Below, piece after piece: positions 23,264-31,910 of a stretch of DNA of 57,908 nt. A program made the translations under genes and the position numbers. Below the pieces are notes generated by a model that saw only the letters and a list, made by a program, of their open reading frames with translations, had not been told where the DNA came from and searched no databases. Position 1 is the stretch's first letter, and every line of letters begins with the position of its first letter. Source of the DNA: Verrucomicrobiota bacterium (GTDB lineage Bacteria; Verrucomicrobiota; Verrucomicrobiia; Limisphaerales; JADJPG01); NCBI GenBank assembly GCA_016713365.1, contig JADJPG010000044.1, forward strand, positions 1-57,908, in the 5' to 3' direction.

Positions 23264-24858
23264 AAACCATACGAGCATTGATTCCGCTGGCGGTTTTGGT
23301 GGCGAGCACGACGGTCAGCTTCGCCCAGGCGCCAGATAATCCTCCGACGCCCGCGCAGCAGGATCCCGCGCCGGTGCCGGTGCCGGCGACAGCTCCGGCA
23401 ACAGCCCCTGCGACAGCACCAGCGACCACGCCAGCGCGAACCTTCGACGATGGCGAGAAGGGCTTGCGCATGAACTTCCGCGGCGTGCCGCTGGAAATGG
23501 TGCTGGATTACCTGAGCGACGCGGCGGGTTTTATCATCGTTCTGGAAACTCCGGTGACGGGCAAGGTGGACGCGTGGAGCAATGCGCCGCTTGGAAAGCA
23601 GGACGCGGTGGATCTGTTGAACACTGTGCTCGCGAAGAATGGTTACGCGGCGATTCGGAACGGTCGCACGCTGCGCATCATCAGCCGCGACGACGCGCGG
23701 ACGAAGGATGTTCCAGTGACTTCCGGCAACGATCCGCAGGAGATCGTCAAGTCCGAGGAGATGGTGACGCAGATCATCCCGGTGCGTTACGCGAATGCGA
23801 CGCAACTGATCCAGAATCTCCAACCGCTGATTCCGGCGTATGCGCGCGATTCGTTTTCGGCAAACGAGAGCGGCAATTCGCTGTTGCTGACGGCCACGAA
23901 AACGGACGTCCGGCGCATCGTGCAGATTGTCCGGGCGTTGGATGATTCCATTTCGTCGACGTCGAACCTGAAGGTGTTTGCGTTGAAGTATTCTGACGCG
24001 AAGACGCTGGCGACCGCAGTGAAGGAGTTGTTCACCGTGCAGGCGTCGCAACAAGGTGGTGGAAACAATCGCGGCGGAAACTTCGGTGGCTTTGGCGGGC
24101 CCGGAGGGCCCGGCGGTTTCGGTGGCTTCGGCGGCCAGGGCGGCGGTGGACGCGGCAATCGCGGCACCACCACAGGCGGTATCAAGGTCAACGCGGTGGC
24201 GGACGAGGAATCGAATTCGCTCATCGTCAGCGCGCCCGAGGATGTGATGCCGTCGATCGAAAAGCTGGTGGACCAGCTCGATGTCGCCTCGACCGACATC
24301 ACGGAGTTGCGCGTGTTCCGGCTCCACAACGCCGATCCGATGGAGATGGCGGATCTCTTTGCGGAGTTGTTCCCGGATGAAACAAATTCCCGGAGCGGCA
24401 ACCAGAATCAGGGCGGCTTTCAGTTTGGTGGCTTCCGCGGCGGACCGTTCGGTGGCGGAAACAATCGCAACAACCAGAACGCATCCAGCGAGCGCCAGAA
24501 GAAAAAGGGTCGCGTCTCGGCGGTGGCCGATCAACGTACGTCGTCGCTCATCGTGAGCGCGGCGAGCGAGTTGATGCCGCAGATCGAGGAGATGATCAAA
24601 CAGCTCGACCAGCCGGCGAAGCAGCAGAAGGTCTTTGTTTACTCGCTGGAGAACGCAGACGTGGATCAGGTGCAGCAGATTCTCCGGGACATGTTCGAGC
24701 GCAGCGGCAGCACGGCGAACCGCAATTCGCAGAATCAGGGCAGCGCGTTGCAGAACCGCAGCCGGAACAATCAACAAGGTTCTTCCACCAGTGGGGGCGT
24801 CGGGAATACTGGTGGATTTGGCGGCCAGGGCGGCGGAGGCGGTCAGGGTTTCCGTTGA
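23260..24858 (+). CDS. gspD: Secretin N-domain protein (N-terminal part of a split GspD)
   Basis: 532 residues. A signal peptide (to SFAQ) and a Pro/Ala/Thr linker precede an N0-like domain (MNFRGVPLEMVLDYLSDAAG), N1 (IIPVRYANATQLIQNL to IVRALD), N2 and N3. N2 and N3 carry long Gly-rich inserts (FGGFGGPGGPGGFGGFGG) before their second halves (VNAVADEESNSLIVSA and VSAVADQRTSSLIVSA). A fourth domain starts (VFVYSLENADVDQVQQIL) but only its first half is present; the protein ends in a Gly-rich tail. It contains no secretin barrel domain, which lies in the next gene. Periplasmic. Confidence 0.85.
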   Translation: MKTIRALIPLAVLVASTTVSFAQAPDNPPTPAQQDPAPVPVPATAPATAPATAPATTPARTFDDGEKGLRMNFRGVPLEMVLDYLSDAAGFIIVLETPVTGKVDAWSNAPLGKQDAVDLLNTVLAKNGYAAIRNGRTLRIISRDDARTKDVPVTSGNDPQEIVKSEEMVTQIIPVRYANATQLIQNLQPLIPAYARDSFSANESGNSLLLTATKTDVRRIVQIVRALDDSISSTSNLKVFALKYSDAKTLATAVKELFTVQASQQGGGNNRGGNFGGFGGPGGPGGFGGFGGQGGGGRGNRGTTTGGIKVNAVADEESNSLIVSAPEDVMPSIEKLVDQLDVASTDITELRVFRLHNADPMEMADLFAELFPDETNSRSGNQNQGGFQFGGFRGGPFGGGNNRNNQNASSERQKKKGRVSAVADQRTSSLIVSAASELMPQIEEMIKQLDQPAKQQKVFVYSLENADVDQVQQILRDMFERSGSTANRNSQNQGSALQNRSRNNQQGSSTSGGVGNTGGFGGQGGGGGQGFR

Positions 24859-24890
24859 GCAGATGATTTGGGACGAGAAAGAATTTCAAG

Positions 24891-26090
24891 ATGATTAAGA
24901 CAATCAATTGGCGACGGTTCGCGGTGTTGCTGTTAGCGCTGACCGTGTGTGGTGCGATTCAGGCCCAGGCGCAGCGGGCGACTGGAACGGGCAATCGCGG
25001 CAATACCGGGAATCGCGGCGGTGGTGGCTTTGGCGGCGGTGGCGGCGCGAGCTTTGGTGCAACGGGTAATCGCTCCTACACGCCGAACGGCACGGTGGGT
25101 GAGGCGTTGATCTCAGCCGACCCGGAGACGCGCCGGCTCATCGTGATTACGGATGACGAAACGAGCCGCTTCATTTCGCAGGTCATCACGAATCTCGACA
25201 AGCCCAAGCCGCAGGTTTTGATCAAGGTCGTGTTCCTGGAGGTCACTTACCGCAAGGGGCTCGACATCGGCATCGAAGGCGCGCGTTCGAAGGACATGGG
25301 CAACAACACGACAGGCGTCGTGAATCAAGTGTTCGGGCTCGCGAATCAGGGTGCGAATCCTTCCACGCCCACGATCGGCCGGCAGGGCGCGGGCATCTAT
25401 CAGGTGCTCGGGACGGATTTCCAGGCGACGCTGCGCGCCATCGCAGAGGCGGGGAAGACTGAAGTGCTTTCGCGTCCGTCCATTCTCGCACGGAACAACC
25501 AGCAGGCGGTGATCACCGTCGGCAAGGAAGTGCCGTTGATCACGAACACGCGTTTCGACGAGAACAACAACCAGATCAATACCATCTCCTACCAGGACGT
25601 GGGCATCATCCTGCGCGTCACGCCATTCATCGCGTCGGACGGCATGGTCGAGTTGATCGTTTCTCCCGAGATTTCCGACCTGACCGATCAAACGATTCCG
25701 ATCTCCGGCGGCAGCAATCCCGTCGGCGCGCCGGTCATCTCGAAGCGCTCGGCGGACACTGTCGTCGTCACGCCGGACGGGCAGACCGTCATCATCGGCG
25801 GATTGATGTCGAACTCGAAGACGTCCATCGACAGCAAGATTCCGTTGCTGGGCGACATTCCGCTGCTGGGCAATCTCTTCAAACGCAAGCTGCGCGCGGA
25901 TGAGAAAACCGAACTGATGATCTTCCTCACGCCCCATGTTGTGAATCAACCGGCGCAAGTGGCCAAGATGACGGTTGATGAAAAGGCGAGCCTTGACCTG
26001 GGACCGTCGTCCTTCACGGAGAAGGAACTGAACCGGTTCATCGAAGGTCTGCCGAAGAAGGACGAGAAGAAGGACAAGTCGAAGAAGTAA
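24891..26090 (+). CDS. gspD: Secretin barrel protein (C-terminal part of a split GspD)
   Basis: 399 residues with its own signal peptide (FAVLLLALTVCGAIQAQA) and a Gly-rich start. It then opens with the second half of an N domain (ALISADPETRRLIVITDDE to ITNLDKPKPQ), followed by the secretin domain: VLIKVVFLEVTYR, EVLSRPSILARNNQQAVITV, VGIILRVTPFIASDGMVELI, DTVVVTPDGQTVIIGGL and IPLLGDIPLLGNLFK. It should form the outer-membrane channel with the preceding protein. The Lys-rich tail (KKDEKKDKSKK) is unusual. The 32-bp gap after the N-domain gene has no sign of a recent frameshift. Confidence 0.9.
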   Translation: MIKTINWRRFAVLLLALTVCGAIQAQAQRATGTGNRGNTGNRGGGGFGGGGGASFGATGNRSYTPNGTVGEALISADPETRRLIVITDDETSRFISQVITNLDKPKPQVLIKVVFLEVTYRKGLDIGIEGARSKDMGNNTTGVVNQVFGLANQGANPSTPTIGRQGAGIYQVLGTDFQATLRAIAEAGKTEVLSRPSILARNNQQAVITVGKEVPLITNTRFDENNNQINTISYQDVGIILRVTPFIASDGMVELIVSPEISDLTDQTIPISGGSNPVGAPVISKRSADTVVVTPDGQTVIIGGLMSNSKTSIDSKIPLLGDIPLLGNLFKRKLRADEKTELMIFLTPHVVNQPAQVAKMTVDEKASLDLGPSSFTEKELNRFIEGLPKKDEKKDKSKK

Positions 26091-26114
26091 TCTTCGCCGC
26101 GCGAGATCGAACGC

Positions 26115-27632
26115 ATGGCCAAACGCACGCAGCCCGTTTACATCGCCCTTGCGGCGGTGTGGGGGCTGGTTGTGCTTTGGCAGGTGCTGGAGCACAGCCG
26201 GGTTCGTGAATCCGCCCGTGGCGCGCTCATCAATCGCTCCGAGGATATTTCCACCACGCTCGGGCTGGTCATCCGCTCGCAGCGTCGCGGCGGCGGCGTC
26301 ATCTCGCAGGAGCGCATGGAGAACACGCTCAATGCGCTGCTCAAGTTCGGTGAGTTGAAATCCGTCGCTCTGCTCAACGCCGCGGGCAACGTCGTGATTT
26401 CCGTCGGCGCGCCGCTGGACCTGGCGGGCACGGGCGTGCTCCAAAGCGGCGAGCGCTGGGACCGGACCACGGCAACGCTGGTGAACCTCATTGATCTCGG
26501 TGCGGGCGTTGGTCGCGAGGGCGAGACGAATCGTCCGACCATCATCCTCCCGCCGCGCGACACCAATGCTCCGGTGGGTCCTTCCCCTGAAATGCGCGAT
26601 CGTGAACGCGGCCGAATGGGGCCACCGCCGGAGTTTTTTGAAGGGACAAACGCGCCCCCGTTTCCGCCGCCGGGGGTCACCAATGGATTTATGGCACGCG
26701 CGTGGCGTCCGCCGCCACGCCGGATGAGCGACGAGGAATATCAGGCTCTCCTCAAGAGCCGCGGCCTGCACGGGCTGGCGATCGCGATGTCCACGGACAC
26801 CTTCCGCCGCACGTGCTCGCAAGACTTGTGGGTGCGTTTAATCATCGGCTGCTTCGCGGGCGTGTCGGCCCTCGGCTTTGGCATTGCGTGGCGGAACATC
26901 GTCAAGTCTTCCCAGCTTCAGATGCGGCTCGTGCGCGCGAGCGAGCTCACATCGCATCTCAAGGAGATGAACCTTGCCGCCGCTGGGCTCGCGCACGAGA
27001 CGCGTAATCCATTGAACATCATTCGCGGTCTGGCCCAGATGATTTCGCGGCGCACGGATGCCTCGGCCGACGTGCAGGAACATTCGCGCGACATCATCAC
27101 CGAGACGGATCGCGTGACCGCGCAGCTGAATGAGTTCATCAACTACTCCCGTCCGCGCGAAGTCCGGCGCACCCCGGTGACGCTGCGCTCTGTCGCGGCG
27201 GATGTGGCGCGGGCGTTGAGCCACGATCTCGACGAGAAGGACATCGATCTTTCGATCAGCGAAGCGCCGGTGACCGTCGAGGCGGACGAGCAACTGGTGC
27301 GACAGGCGTTGTTCAATCTCGTGTTGAACGCGATTCAGGCCGGGACGGAAGGTTGTGAGATTCGGATTGTGGCGGCGGAGGGAGCCAATCACGAAGCGAC
27401 TATTGAGATTCGAGACGACGGTCCGGGTGTGGCGCCGGAACATCGCACGGAGGTTTTCAAACCCTACTTCACCACGCAGCCCAAAGGCACAGGACTCGGG
27501 CTCGCGGTCGTGCAGCAGATTGTCCGCGCCCACGGCTGGGAAATCGAGTGCGTGCCGAATGAGCCGAAGGGCGCAATTTTCCGCATCAAGGGAATGCGGG
27601 TGACGTCGAAGAATCCTGACCATGCCTCCTGA
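26115..27632 (+). CDS. Sensor histidine kinase (NtrB/ZraS type)
   Basis: 505 residues. A transmembrane helix near the N-terminus (YIALAAVWGLVVLWQVL) and another at about 240-262 (LIIGCFAGVSALGFGIAW) flank a Pro-rich periplasmic sensor region of about 200 residues. The H-box is AAGLAHETRNPLNII (His294); the ATPase domain has NLVLNAIQAG, DDGPGVAP and GTGLGLAVVQQI. It is the expected partner of the sigma-54 regulator that overlaps its 3' end by 11 bp. Being in the secretion operon, it may sense an envelope or secretion state. Confidence 0.92.
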   Translation: MAKRTQPVYIALAAVWGLVVLWQVLEHSRVRESARGALINRSEDISTTLGLVIRSQRRGGGVISQERMENTLNALLKFGELKSVALLNAAGNVVISVGAPLDLAGTGVLQSGERWDRTTATLVNLIDLGAGVGREGETNRPTIILPPRDTNAPVGPSPEMRDRERGRMGPPPEFFEGTNAPPFPPPGVTNGFMARAWRPPPRRMSDEEYQALLKSRGLHGLAIAMSTDTFRRTCSQDLWVRLIIGCFAGVSALGFGIAWRNIVKSSQLQMRLVRASELTSHLKEMNLAAAGLAHETRNPLNIIRGLAQMISRRTDASADVQEHSRDIITETDRVTAQLNEFINYSRPREVRRTPVTLRSVAADVARALSHDLDEKDIDLSISEAPVTVEADEQLVRQALFNLVLNAIQAGTEGCEIRIVAAEGANHEATIEIRDDGPGVAPEHRTEVFKPYFTTQPKGTGLGLAVVQQIVRAHGWEIECVPNEPKGAIFRIKGMRVTSKNPDHAS

Positions 27633-29001
27633 TGTCGCAAAAGAAAACGGCGCACCGCCACGAATCCTGATCGTCGATGACGATGCCGGGCAGCGCAGTC
27701 TGCTGAACGGATTTCTCAAGACGCAGGGCTTCCACACGGTGCCGGTCGATTCCGGCGAACGCGCGCTGGAGGCGCTGCGACAGCAGAAGTTCGCGATGAT
27801 GATTTCCGACGTGCGCATGCCGGGCATCTCCGGTCTGGAGACGCTGCGCCGAGCGCGGAAGGAGCACGCCGTGTTGCCGGTGCTGCTCGTCACAGCGTAT
27901 TCGGACATCCGCGACGCCGTGGACGCGATGCGCGATGGCGCGGTGAATTATCTTTCGAAGCCGATCGATCTCGATGAGTTGCTGGCGAACGTGCGGACCG
28001 CGACGGGGCTTTCGCGGACCGCGCCGGTGAAGTTCAGCGAGGACAAGCAACTGCCGCCGTCAGTCGTCTCACGCAGTCCGCTCATGCAGGCGGTGTTTCG
28101 CGATGCAGCGCTGGTGGCGGAGTCTGAGAGCCGCGTGCTGCTTTCCGGCGAGAGCGGCGTTGGGAAGGAAGTGCTCGCGGATGTTATTCACGCGTGGAGC
28201 AATCGGGCGAAGGGTCCACTGGTGAAGGTGAACTGCGCGGCGATTCCGGAGACGTTGCTGGAGAGCGAGCTCTTCGGTCACGAACGCGGCGCGTTCACGG
28301 GCGCGACAGCGCAGCGCATTGGGCGCTTCGAGCAGGCGGCGGGAGGAACGATCTTCCTGGATGAAATTGGCGAAATGTCGCCGAAGCTGCAGGCAAAGCT
28401 GCTGCGGGTGACGCAGGACGGGCGCTTCCAACGGCTCGGATCGAATGCAGAGATTCACACCGATGCGCGCATCCTTGCCGCGAGTAATCGCAACCTCGAA
28501 GAAGAGGTGAAAGCCGGGCGGTTCCGCGAGGATCTGTATTACCGGCTGAACGTGGTGGAACTGAGCGTGCCGCCGTTGCGCGAGCGGCGCGAGGACATCC
28601 TGCCGCTGGCGAATCATTTCATCGCGGAGTTCTCGCAGGGCAAGGCGCGGTTCTCTTCCGCCGTGAACGAGTGTCTGGAGCGGTATCCCTGGCCCGGCAA
28701 TGTGCGTGAACTGCGGAACGCGATGGAACGGGCCGCGTTGCTCTCGCGTGGCGAACTGATTCTTCCGGATCATCTGCCGAACAAGGTTCGCGCCGTCCCG
28801 GAGGCGGGTGCTGTGGGTGGAGTGATGGTTCCGGCGGGCGCGCAGCTCGAGGAAGTCGAGCGGCAGACGATTTTGCAGACGCTGCAGAAGCATGGCTTCA
28901 GCCGCACGGAAACGGCGAAGGCACTGGGCATCAGCCGGCGGGCGTTGATCTACAAATTACAGCGCTACCGCGAGCTGGGCTTCGAAGTGGATTCGCGTTA
29001 A
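27622..29001 (+). CDS. Sigma-54-dependent response regulator (NtrC/ZraR type)
   Basis: 459 residues. The receiver (1-125) has the acidic pocket VDDD and phospho-acceptor Asp63 in ISDVRMPG. The central AAA+ domain has Walker A GESGVGKE, the sigma-54-contact loop GAFTGA, Walker B IFLDEIGEM and RYPWPGNVREL. A C-terminal Fis-type helix-turn-helix (FSRTETAKALGISRRALIYK) binds DNA. All elements needed for activating sigma-54 RNA polymerase are present. It closes the secretion operon; the twin dyads at 12936-12987 are candidate binding sites. Confidence 0.95.
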   Translation: MPPDVAKENGAPPRILIVDDDAGQRSLLNGFLKTQGFHTVPVDSGERALEALRQQKFAMMISDVRMPGISGLETLRRARKEHAVLPVLLVTAYSDIRDAVDAMRDGAVNYLSKPIDLDELLANVRTATGLSRTAPVKFSEDKQLPPSVVSRSPLMQAVFRDAALVAESESRVLLSGESGVGKEVLADVIHAWSNRAKGPLVKVNCAAIPETLLESELFGHERGAFTGATAQRIGRFEQAAGGTIFLDEIGEMSPKLQAKLLRVTQDGRFQRLGSNAEIHTDARILAASNRNLEEEVKAGRFREDLYYRLNVVELSVPPLRERREDILPLANHFIAEFSQGKARFSSAVNECLERYPWPGNVRELRNAMERAALLSRGELILPDHLPNKVRAVPEAGAVGGVMVPAGAQLEEVERQTILQTLQKHGFSRTETAKALGISRRALIYKLQRYRELGFEVDSR

Positions 29002-29005
29002 GCGA

Positions 29006-30019
29006 TTACTTGGCGGCCGGCGGGTTTGCTGGCGCAGCTTCGCCGGGTTGTGCGGCCACGGCGAACTTGGAGGCTTCCACCTTGATGTAGTTCAATATCA
29101 CGGGCGCGAGGATCATACCGGGAATGCCCATCAGCTTCTCGCCAAGGATCAGGCCGAGCAACGTGAGCCAGATGGGGTTCTTGATCCGGTCGCCGATGAT
29201 TTTGCTGTTCAGGAAGTATTCGAACTTGTGGATGGTCACGAGGAAGGCCAGTGCGCCGGCAGCCATCTTTGGCGAGATGGTGAAGCTGATGCTGACGATG
29301 ACGGTGTTGCTGATCAGGTTACCAATGACGGGCAACAGACCGCAGAAGAAGGTGACGCCAATCACGACCACCGGATGGGGCAGCGAGACAGCAAAGACGA
29401 AGATCGAGGTTAGCGCGGTGTTGATGGCGGAGATGATGATCTGCGCGCCCATCACGGTGACGAAGCTGTGGTAGAAACTGCGGAAACGGTGGCCGATCTC
29501 ATCAGCGCACAAGGCGTAAAGATTGTCCTTCACGGTGTGCGAAGCGCGGTCGAGCACGACCTGGGCGTTAAAGAAGAGGCTCACCGCGACGACGCAGCCG
29601 ATGACCAGGAAGATGAGTTGGGTGGTGAAGATCTTTGCGTAGTTCGCAACGCTGCCGAGGTTCCGCACCTCTTTCACGGCGTCCATCGCCATCGCCTTCA
29701 AGCTTTCGAAGTCGGCGAACGGCAGCTGGATCTCGTGGGATTCCGCCCAGGCGATGAAGGAAGGAACCGTCGTTTCCGCGATCTTGGGCAGGGCGTTGAG
29801 GGATTGATTGACGAAGTATACGAGGCCGAGGGTGATGCTGACGATGACCACCACGAACAGCGACACCGGGAACCATTTGGCGTGGGTGCCGAAGCTGAGC
29901 TTGCTCAGGACAAAGTAGGAGAACAACGCGGCGAGCAGCGGCGTTGCGAGGTGAAGCCAGCCAACGCAGACGATCGTCAGGAAAATGAACCAATATGAGA
30001 TGCGAACCGGCTTCGTCAT
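29006..30019 (-). CDS. AI-2E family transporter (predicted permease)
   Basis: 337 residues with about seven to eight hydrophobic segments (YWFIFLTIVCVGWLHLA, FPVSLFVVVIVSITLGLV, IFTTQLIFLVIGCVVAVSLF, AINTALTSIFVFAVSL, VVVIGVTFFCGLLPVIGNLI and others), ending with the family pattern GEKLMGIPGMILAPVILNYI. AI-2E proteins export small molecules or sodium; AI-2 itself is only one proposed substrate. The ATG at 30019 starts at MTKPVRISYW. It converges on the regulator gene with 4 bp between. Confidence 0.88.
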   Translation of the reverse strand: MTKPVRISYWFIFLTIVCVGWLHLATPLLAALFSYFVLSKLSFGTHAKWFPVSLFVVVIVSITLGLVYFVNQSLNALPKIAETTVPSFIAWAESHEIQLPFADFESLKAMAMDAVKEVRNLGSVANYAKIFTTQLIFLVIGCVVAVSLFFNAQVVLDRASHTVKDNLYALCADEIGHRFRSFYHSFVTVMGAQIIISAINTALTSIFVFAVSLPHPVVVIGVTFFCGLLPVIGNLISNTVIVSISFTISPKMAAGALAFLVTIHKFEYFLNSKIIGDRIKNPIWLTLLGLILGEKLMGIPGMILAPVILNYIKVEASKFAVAAQPGEAAPANPPAAK

Positions 30020-30113
30020 TTGTTTGGCGCGGGTCAAAATCACATTGCCCGATGCCGAACGGTGTTTAACAGCGGCACATGGCTGAGGCCAGAGATTTCG
30101 GGGAAATCGGCGT

Positions 30114-31286
30114 TCAAGCACGCCGCAATCCCAGCAGCACGATCAAGCCGACGGCCAGCAAGGCGCTCACGGACCAGATGCCTGCAGTGGGAAAATCGGG
30201 CAGGATCTGCAACGCGGTGGCGCCAACGGCGGGTCCGGCAAAGAGGCCTACGCCGATGAGCGCTTCGTGGAAACCGCCGTGCTCGCCTTTCGTGTCACCC
30301 ACGTCCATCGAGTAGAACAGCGAGGAGTAGTAGATAAGTCCGACGGCGAAGCCGAAGATGAGTTGTGCCACGACGATGACGGCGAGATTCGGCACGAGCA
30401 GCAGCGCGGCGAAGCTGACGACCATCGCCGCGTAGGAGGCCATCAACCAGCCGAAGCGATAGTGCCAGCCGGGCCAGGCCCACAGTCCGATGAAGGCGAA
30501 CAGGCGCGCGAACATCCAGACGGAGGCGACGAAGCCCGCGTGCGTGGTGGAGAGATTCATCGTTTTCGCGAGTTCCGGGATGAGTGGAATGACGGTGTTC
30601 ATCGCGATGTAGGCGAAGGGATTGGCCAGCCACGCGAGCCGGAGAAAGATCTTCGCATTCGCCGGAATGGCGGCATGGGCGGAACCGCCTTCGGTCGGGC
30701 TATCCTCCGGCGGTGGCGAGTGGGAAACGTTCTTTGCACGGGCATTGAGCCAGAGCGCGAGCGCGAACTGGATGGCGTGGAGGAGGGCGGGAAACCAGAA
30801 AAGGCTGAGTGGTCCGAGCACCTCCAACAGCGCGCCTCCGGTAAAGTAGGCGATCGCGGCGCCGCCGGCCCAGACGACGTTGTAGACACCGATCATCTTC
30901 GTGAGCCCGGCGCGAGTTTCGCCTTCGCTGGCGAGTGCTTCGAGCACCGGCCAGGTGAAGCAGATGCCCACGGTCCATGCGAGCATGACGGTGAGTTGCC
31001 CAGGCCAGCCGCGCACGAAAGTGCCGACGCCGAGCGCGACGGCCATGATGCCGAAGCCGACCAGCAGGGCGCGATAGTAGCCGCGGCGTTGCGCAAATTG
31101 TCCCGCGTACCACGAAAAGAAGATGTAGAGGAAACCGTTGGCGGCAGCCAGGAACAGGTTCTCGCGATCACCAAAGCCAAACTCCCTCTTCGTGTAAAAG
31201 AACAGGTAGTTGAAGTAGAAGGCCGCCGCGTAAATGTTCAGCCCTTCGAGGACGAAGCATCCGGCTTTCAACTGGCGTGGAGACAT
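30114..31286 (-). CDS. Major facilitator superfamily transporter
   Basis: 390 residues with twelve predicted helices and an N-terminal half starting MSPRQLKAGCFVLEGLNIYA. The cytoplasmic loop between helices 2 and 3 has the MFS-like AGQFAQRRGYYRALLVG. A Pro/Ser/Glu-rich linker (SPPPEDSPTEGGS) joins the halves. Substrate unknown. It lies 94 bp upstream of the AI-2E gene on the same strand. Confidence 0.85.
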   Translation of the reverse strand: MSPRQLKAGCFVLEGLNIYAAAFYFNYLFFYTKREFGFGDRENLFLAAANGFLYIFFSWYAGQFAQRRGYYRALLVGFGIMAVALGVGTFVRGWPGQLTVMLAWTVGICFTWPVLEALASEGETRAGLTKMIGVYNVVWAGGAAIAYFTGGALLEVLGPLSLFWFPALLHAIQFALALWLNARAKNVSHSPPPEDSPTEGGSAHAAIPANAKIFLRLAWLANPFAYIAMNTVIPLIPELAKTMNLSTTHAGFVASVWMFARLFAFIGLWAWPGWHYRFGWLMASYAAMVVSFAALLLVPNLAVIVVAQLIFGFAVGLIYYSSLFYSMDVGDTKGEHGGFHEALIGVGLFAGPAVGATALQILPDFPTAGIWSVSALLAVGLIVLLGLRRA

Positions 31287-31346
31287 CGGGAAGGTGATGC
31301 GAAGAGCGTGATTGGTGATTCGTGACGGAGGAGTTCTGGCCTGCGA

Positions 31347-31814
31347 CTAGATCGAAGCGCTGGAGATTTCCTCGATGGCTTTCAGGCAATACCACTTTAC
31401 CGCGTTCGTCATGGGTGGGTTCAGCTGATCGAGTTCGGCCACGGTGCACCAGCGGATGTCGTGATGTTCCGCCTCGGCGAGCGCCATGGTGCCGCCCTTC
31501 GGCCGCGCCCAGTAAATCATTCCGATGTGCTCGTGTGTGTCGCTGATACGATGGATGTCGAGAAAGCGCGGACCAATCAGCGCGCGCGTGCCGGGTTCAG
31601 TGGTGGGCGGACGTTCGCCGAGCAGTTCCACGTCGAAGCCGCTTTCCTCGCGGGCTTCGCGGAGCGCGGCCTGTTCAGGATCTTCGTCCAGCTCGATGTG
31701 CCCGCCGAGCGGCAGCCACTTGTTCAACTTGCGATGATGGATGAGCAGCACCTTGCCCTCGTGCACCACGAAAATGGCCACGGTGAAATCGATCTTCTCG
31801 TGAATATGCGCCAT
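31347..31814 (-). CDS. Nudix hydrolase
   Basis: 155 residues starting MAHIHEKIDFTVAIFVV. The Nudix box is complete: GGHIELDEDPEQAALREARE followed by ESG, matching GX5EX7REUXEEXGU. The enzyme hydrolyses a nucleoside diphosphate linked to another moiety, with Mg2+ held by the box glutamates. Substrate cannot be told; the mid-protein DIHRISDTHEHIGMIYWA resembles 8-oxo-dGTPase-like members. It is 60 bp upstream of the MFS gene on the same strand. Confidence 0.9.
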   Translation of the reverse strand: MAHIHEKIDFTVAIFVVHEGKVLLIHHRKLNKWLPLGGHIELDEDPEQAALREAREESGFDVELLGERPPTTEPGTRALIGPRFLDIHRISDTHEHIGMIYWARPKGGTMALAEAEHHDIRWCTVAELDQLNPPMTNAVKWYCLKAIEEISSASI

Positions 31815-31910
31815 GCGCGGCGAAGTGAATCACGGGCGCGCCCGAAAGAACATGGAATTCAAAATGAGCCGGCCTGCGCGGAGAATTCGTCGCTTGCTGC
31901 GGGGTCCGGC

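Noticed and set aside
22813..24777. Long minus-strand ORF (654 codons) opposite the secretin N-domain gene
   Set aside because: Arg/His-rich translation without domains; the plus-strand frame has clear N domains.
25113..26822. Long minus-strand ORF (569 codons) across the secretin barrel and kinase genes
   Set aside because: It crosses two real genes and has shadow-like composition.
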